DNA from: Gammaproteobacteria bacterium MFB021
GTDB taxonomy: Bacteria; Pseudomonadota; Gammaproteobacteria; Pseudomonadales; Halomonadaceae
DNA length: 51,005 nt
Direction: 5' to 3'
Assembly (NCBI GenBank): GCA_000737985.1
Contig: JNVT01000095.1
Span: 1-51,005, forward strand
Program-made: the position numbers and the translations under genes
The notes under the pieces: generated by a model
The model's database searches: none
What the model saw: only the letters and a program-made list of their open reading frames with translations
What the model was told of the DNA's origin: nothing
Shown: one piece after another, positions 47,082-51,005 of the stretch
Numbering within the stretch: the stretch's first letter is position 1
Layout: the number at the start of each line of letters is the position of its first letter

Positions 47082-47396
47082 TCAGCGGGAAGCCTGCGTG
47101 TCGTGGCCGATACCGCTCAGGGCGCGCTCCAGACGCTCACCCAGCTCGCTCAGGTTCTGCTCGCCGGCGCGGTTGGCATCCAAGGCGCTGAGCAGCTCGT
47201 GGGTGATGTTGAGCGCCGCCATGATCGCGATCTTCTCCGCGCCCAGCACCTTGCCGCGGGAATGGATACCGTGCATGGCGCGGTCGAGATAGCGCGCAGC
47301 GCGCTTCAACTGCTCCTGCTCTTCCGGCGGGCAGGCGATCACGTAGGGTTTGCCCAAGAGGGTCACTTCGGTGGTCGGGCGAGACGTGTCGCTCAT
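47082..47396 (-). CDS. zapA: Cell division protein ZapA
   Basis: ZapA binds and bundles FtsZ at midcell. The 104-residue protein has the conserved N-terminal VTLLGKPYVIACPPEEQEQL, then MHGIHSRGKVLGAEKIAIMAALNIT, and a C-terminal coiled coil. GGAG precedes the ATG with 7-base spacing. It lies directly upstream of 6S RNA and is divergent from ygfB with 188 bp between. Confidence 0.95.
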   Translation of the reverse strand: MSDTSRPTTEVTLLGKPYVIACPPEEQEQLKRAARYLDRAMHGIHSRGKVLGAEKIAIMAALNITHELLSALDANRAGEQNLSELGERLERALSGIGHDTQASR

Positions 47397-47584
47397 GGTT
47401 CGCTCCGGGGTGGGCCTTGAAGACCGATCGGGTAAAATGGGGGGATTCGCACGTCAGCGGCTATGCTGATGGCCGCCGGCACCGCTGGCGCCGCGATTGA
47501 CCAGCCACTATAGAGAGCCGCCTACACCCGGTCAACGCGCTGCCGGCGCGGGCCACAGGGCGGCGTGCCACTACGGATGCCGAC

Positions 47585-48205
47585 ATGTCGATCATCAACG
47601 AGCAACTCGATTTCTCCACCGTCGCCAATGTCTTTCTGGCCCACGGCAGTCTGCAGTCGCCGGCCTTCTTCGACGGGCGGCTGTGTGCCGAGCTGGCGCT
47701 CGAGGACCTCAGCGCCGAGCGCTGGCTGGAAGAGGTGAGCCTGGCGCTCAACGTCGAGCAGCCGGAGAGCCGCGAAGATGCCAACGTGCTGCTGGGCTGG
47801 CGCCGCCAGACCCTGGACGCGCTGGCGGCATCGGAGCTCAACTTCGAGCCACTGCTGCCCGACGAGCTGTTCTCGCTGGGCGAGCGCGCCCAGGGGCTCA
47901 AGGAGTGGGTGCAGGGCTTCACCGAAGTGGTCAACGAAGTCGATGGCGAGACCTACGAACGCTGGTCGAGCCCGCTGCGCGAAGCGCTCGAGGATCTCGG
48001 CCAACTGGCGGCGATCGAGGTCGAGATCGACGACGACCCGGAGAACGAGAACGACCTGTTCGCGCTCACCGAGCACGCCCGGATGGCGGCGATGCTGCTG
48101 TATACCGAGCAGCACCCCGGCCAGCCCCAGGTCGAGCAGAGCGACCAGGACCCTTCGACTGACGCGGACGCCAGCGGCAAAGACGACACGCCGACGCTGC
48201 ACTGA
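47585..48205 (+). CDS. ygfB: YgfB/UPF0149 family protein
   Basis: A cytoplasmic all-helical protein of 206 residues. In Pseudomonas aeruginosa YgfB affects expression of a programmed-death operon and beta-lactam resistance; its role here is unknown. LAHGSLQSPAFFDGRLCAEL, NFEPLLPDELFSLGERAQGL, GFTEVVNEVDGETYERWSSP and LREALEDL are typical. The C-terminal 30 residues are acidic and disordered. It is 67 bp upstream of pepP, the usual order ygfB-pepP-ubiH. Confidence 0.93.
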   Translation: MSIINEQLDFSTVANVFLAHGSLQSPAFFDGRLCAELALEDLSAERWLEEVSLALNVEQPESREDANVLLGWRRQTLDALAASELNFEPLLPDELFSLGERAQGLKEWVQGFTEVVNEVDGETYERWSSPLREALEDLGQLAAIEVEIDDDPENENDLFALTEHARMAAMLLYTEQHPGQPQVEQSDQDPSTDADASGKDDTPTLH

Positions 48206-48272
48206 GCCGCCCACACGATCGCTATCCCGCGCGACCGCCACCCTGCACGATCGTCACTCACATGGAGAGAGC

Positions 48273-49649
48273 ATGCCGACAGCCGCGAGTTCGACACAAG
48301 ACGCCGTGACGACAGAGAACCTGCGCCCCGGGCCCGCCCCGATCACCCAGGAGGAGTACGCCGCCCGGCGTGAGCGCCTGATGGCCGAGCTGCCGCAGGA
48401 CGCAGCGGTGCTGCTGCCCGGTGCTGTGCTCAAGGCCCGCAACCACGACAGCGACTACGCTTTCCGCCAGCACAGCGACTTCCACTATCTGTGCGGCTTC
48501 CCCGAGCCGGACGCGCTGCTGGTGCTGCTGCCCGGCCGCGAAGCCGGCGAGGCGCTGCTGTTCTGCCAGGAGAAAGACCCCGAGAAGGAGGCCTGGACCG
48601 GCATTCGCATCGGCCCCGAAGGGGCGACCCGCGACTACGGCATGGACCAAGCCTTCGATAACGCCAGTCGCGACGACCTGGCCGATCTGCTGGAAGGGCG
48701 GCGCACGCTCTACCTGCCGCTGGCGGATAACCACGCCATGGCCCTGGCTGACGGCATCCGTGCTCGGCTGCAGGCGCGTGCGCGGCGCGGCGCGGCGGCA
48801 CCGAGCGGCTTCGTCGATGTCAGCGCGCTGATCCACGAGCTGCGCCTGACCAAGAGCGAGAGTGAGCTGGCGCTGATACGCCATGCCGCCGAGATCAGTG
48901 CCCAGGCGCACTGCCGCGCCATGCGCGAAAGCCGCCCGGATCGCTTCGAGTATCAGCTGCAGGCGGCGATCGAGCACGAATTCGCCTGGCACGGCGCCCG
49001 CGCACCCGCCTACGGCACCATCGTCGGCGGTGGCATCAATGCCTGTGTACTGCACTATGTCGAGAACGTCGCTCGGCTCGCCGACGGCGATCTGGTACTG
49101 ATCGATGCGGGTGCCGAGTTCGATCTCTACGCCGGTGACATCACCCGCACCTTCCCGGTCAACGGCCGCTTCAGCGAGGCCCAGCGCGCGCTCTACGACG
49201 TCGTCCTGGCGGCGGAAGAGCGCGCCGTGGCCGCGGTCGCACCGGGCACCACGCTGGAAGCGATCCACGACGGCGTGGTACACGATCTCACCGCCGGGTT
49301 GCTGGCGCTGGGCCTGCTCGAGGGCGAGCTCGAGGCGTGCATCGAGTCCAAGGCCTACCGGCGCTTCTATCTCCACTCCACCTCGCACTGGCTGGGGCTC
49401 GATGTTCACGATGTCGGTAGTTATCGGGTCGACGGCGAACCGCGTGCGCTCGAACCGGGCATGGTGCTGACCATCGAGCCGGGGCTCTATATCCCCGACG
49501 CCGAGGATATCCCCGCGGCCTATCGCGGTATCGGCATTCGTATCGAGGACGACGTGGTGGTGACCGCTGGTGGTGGAGAGGTGCTGACCGCTGGCGTGCC
49601 CAAGGCCGCCGACGAGATCGAAGCGCTGATGGCGGCGGCCAGGACGTGA
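48273..49649 (+). CDS. pepP: Xaa-Pro aminopeptidase (aminopeptidase P)
   Basis: PepP removes N-terminal residues that precede proline. ATG 48273 follows GGAG at 48264-48267 and gives 458 residues. The pita-bread catalytic domain has the five metal ligands Asp278, Asp289, His372, Glu402 and Glu425, with almost the same spacing as E. coli PepP. It includes DAGAEFDLYAGDITRTFP and HSTSHWLGLDVHD. The N-terminal region NHDSDYAFRQHSDFHYLCGF is conserved in PepP. It is probably in one operon with ygfB and ubiH. Confidence 0.96.
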   Translation: MPTAASSTQDAVTTENLRPGPAPITQEEYAARRERLMAELPQDAAVLLPGAVLKARNHDSDYAFRQHSDFHYLCGFPEPDALLVLLPGREAGEALLFCQEKDPEKEAWTGIRIGPEGATRDYGMDQAFDNASRDDLADLLEGRRTLYLPLADNHAMALADGIRARLQARARRGAAAPSGFVDVSALIHELRLTKSESELALIRHAAEISAQAHCRAMRESRPDRFEYQLQAAIEHEFAWHGARAPAYGTIVGGGINACVLHYVENVARLADGDLVLIDAGAEFDLYAGDITRTFPVNGRFSEAQRALYDVVLAAEERAVAAVAPGTTLEAIHDGVVHDLTAGLLALGLLEGELEACIESKAYRRFYLHSTSHWLGLDVHDVGSYRVDGEPRALEPGMVLTIEPGLYIPDAEDIPAAYRGIGIRIEDDVVVTAGGGEVLTAGVPKAADEIEALMAAART

Positions 49650-49695
49650 TGAAGAGGCCGGGCCGCACCGGCCCGTGCTGAGGAGACAAGTGCCC

Positions 49696-50925
49696 ATGAG
49701 TGAAGCGACACAACCGGTGCAGGTCGACGTGGCGATCATCGGTGGCGGTCTGGTCGGTGCCAGCCTGGCCTGTGCGCTGGGCGAGCTGGCCCGCGAAGAG
49801 GGGCTGCGCATCGCGATCGTCGAGGCCCAGCCGCTGCCCGCCACGGATACAGCACCGTTGCAGCCCAGCTTCGACGTGCGGGCCAGCGCCATTGCCTACG
49901 GCTCGCGGCGCCATTTCGAGCGTCTGGCGCTGTGGTCTGACGCCGAGGACGAGGGTATGGCGGCGCAGGCCACGCCGATCCGCCATATCCATATCAGCGA
50001 GCGCGGCCAGCTGGGGGTGACCCGGCTGCACGCCGAGGATGTCGGCAGCGAGGCGCTGGGCTATGTGATCCCCAATGCCTGGATGGGCCGGGTGCTGCAC
50101 CGCCGGCTCGCCGAGCTGCCTCTCGACTGGCACTGTCCGGCCCGGGTCGAGGCGCTCGACGCCACCCCCGAAGGCTATCGGCTGACCCTGGACGACGGCC
50201 AGAGGCTGGAGGCCGGGCTGACCGTGCTCGCCGACGGCGGCCGCTCCGGCCTCAAGGAGCGCCTGGGGATCGAGAGCGCGCACCACGCCTACGATCAGAG
50301 CGCGCTGATCGCCACGGTCGAGACCAGCCGGGCGCATCAGGGCTGGGCCTTCGAGCGCTTCAGTCGCGAGGGGCCGATCGCGCTGCTGCCGCTCTCGGGG
50401 CGGCGCATGACGCTAGTGTGGACCTTCGAGCAGGGCGCCGAACAGGCCGCGCTGGCGCTCTCCGACGATGCCTTTCTGAGCCGGCTGCAGCACGCCTTCG
50501 GTGACCGCGCCGGGCGCTTTCAGCGGGTCGGCCAGCGTCACGCCTATCCGCTGTCGCTGGTCACCGCACGCGAGACGATCCGCCCCGGTCTGGCGGTGCT
50601 CGGCAACGCCGCCCATGCGCTGCACCCGGTGGCGGGGCAGGGCTTCAACCTCGCCCTGCGCGGGGTGATGGACCTGGCCGCCGAGATCCAACGTGCCCGG
50701 GCCGAGGGGCGCTCGCCAGGGGATGCCAGCGTGCTGGCGGCGTTCGAGGCGCGGCGCAGTGCCGACTATCGCCAGATCGTGCGCTTCAGCGATGGCTTGA
50801 TCCGCCTGTTTGGCCTGAACTACCCGCTGATGGGGCAGGCGCGTGGGCTGGGGCTGGGTGGGCTCAACGCCCTGGCGCCGCTCAAGCGAATGGTGGCGAG
50901 ACGGGCCATGGGGCTCGAGAGATGA
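49696..50925 (+). CDS. ubiH: 2-octaprenyl-6-methoxyphenol hydroxylase
   Basis: UbiH is an FAD monooxygenase of ubiquinone synthesis (C1 hydroxylation), loosely membrane-bound. The ATG at 49696 gives 409 residues; an in-frame GTG at 49690 is nearer AGGAG (49681-49685) and is also possible. FAD motifs are AIIGGGLVGASLA (13-25) and LGNAAHALHPVAGQGFNLAL near the C-terminus, where Asn replaces the usual Asp, as in E. coli UbiH. It follows pepP by 46 bp and precedes a ubiI-like gene by 25 bp. Confidence 0.94.
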   Translation: MSEATQPVQVDVAIIGGGLVGASLACALGELAREEGLRIAIVEAQPLPATDTAPLQPSFDVRASAIAYGSRRHFERLALWSDAEDEGMAAQATPIRHIHISERGQLGVTRLHAEDVGSEALGYVIPNAWMGRVLHRRLAELPLDWHCPARVEALDATPEGYRLTLDDGQRLEAGLTVLADGGRSGLKERLGIESAHHAYDQSALIATVETSRAHQGWAFERFSREGPIALLPLSGRRMTLVWTFEQGAEQAALALSDDAFLSRLQHAFGDRAGRFQRVGQRHAYPLSLVTARETIRPGLAVLGNAAHALHPVAGQGFNLALRGVMDLAAEIQRARAEGRSPGDASVLAAFEARRSADYRQIVRFSDGLIRLFGLNYPLMGQARGLGLGGLNALAPLKRMVARRAMGLER

Positions 50926-50950
50926 CGACGAGCAAGACGGGAGATCCGAC

Positions 50951-51005
50951 ATGACACAGCCAACCAGCGACGTGCTGATCGTCGGCGGCGGCTTCACCGG
51001 GGTCG
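50951..51005 (+). CDS. ubiI: FAD-dependent ubiquinone hydroxylase, UbiI-like (3' truncated by window edge)
   Basis: Only the first 18 residues are visible: MTQPTSDVLIVGGGFTGV, the GxGxxG FAD-binding start of a UbiH/UbiI/UbiF-type monooxygenase. GGGAG precedes the ATG. The name rests on the conserved order pepP-ubiH-ubiI and not on the short sequence. Confidence 0.7.
   Translation, partial: MTQPTSDVLIVGGGFTGV

Noticed and set aside
48258-49892. Antisense open frame over pepP, and similar long ones opposite glyS, ilvA, recF and rpiA
   Set aside because: Same codon-bias effect. None has a ribosome site or recognisable motifs, and each lies opposite a clear known gene.

Overview
This is a GC-rich gammaproteobacterial chromosome segment next to the replication origin. 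Gene content, the run dnaA-dnaN-recF-gyrB, the conserved group fau-ssrS-zapA-ygfB-pepP-ubiH, and protein sequences all point to Halomonadaceae (Halomonas, Salinicola, Kushneria and relatives). That placement is by recognition only. No transposase, phage gene, CRISPR array, rRNA or tRNA was seen. Nearly every gene is an intact core gene. The less ordinary content lies in the gaps between genes and in the surface-polysaccharide block.

Layout. (1) 1-6.2 kb: truncated dnaA, dnaN, recF, gyrB. An 8-bp tandem repeat contains the dnaA stop codon and a palindromic repeat element lies before recF. (2) 6.3-10.8 kb: a MocR/GabR-type regulator divergent from an APC permease and gabT, a likely GABA uptake and catabolism unit with a visible candidate operator. 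(3) 10.9-13.2 kb: elaA, a threonine dehydratase-like enzyme and a small unknown protein. (4) 13.3-16.7 kb: five parS centromere sites (four perfect, one 15/16), all outside coding sequence, around an asmA-family gene and gmhB. (5) 16.7-19.7 kb: glyQ-glyS. (6) 19.9-41.8 kb: lipopolysaccharide and envelope block with hldD, waaF, several glycosyltransferases, an OpgB-like phosphoglycerol transferase, ddl, a UDP-sugar epimerase, a WaaE-like transferase, a LapC/YejM homologue, kdkA, a lower-GC GT32-type gene, a GT9 heptosyltransferase, hldE, waaA and a GT90-type gene. (7) 42-45.5 kb: D-lactate dehydrogenase, rpiA, ilvA. (8) 45.5-51 kb: a 31-residue membrane peptide gene with a clear promoter, a strongly strand-biased TAG-rich tract, fau, 6S RNA, zapA, ygfB, pepP, ubiH and the start of a ubiI-like gene.

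How the genes work together. GmhB, HldE and HldD supply ADP-heptose. WaaA adds Kdo to lipid A, KdkA phosphorylates it, and the GT9 enzymes (WaaF and the OpsX-like one) add heptose. The GT4, GT2, GT32 and GT90 enzymes would extend the core. LapC would tie LPS synthesis to demand, and the OpgB-like enzyme may decorate periplasmic glucans. parS sites near dnaA are where ParB would load to segregate the origin; parA/parB are not in the window. No DnaA-box cluster was found, so oriC itself is probably upstream of position 1.
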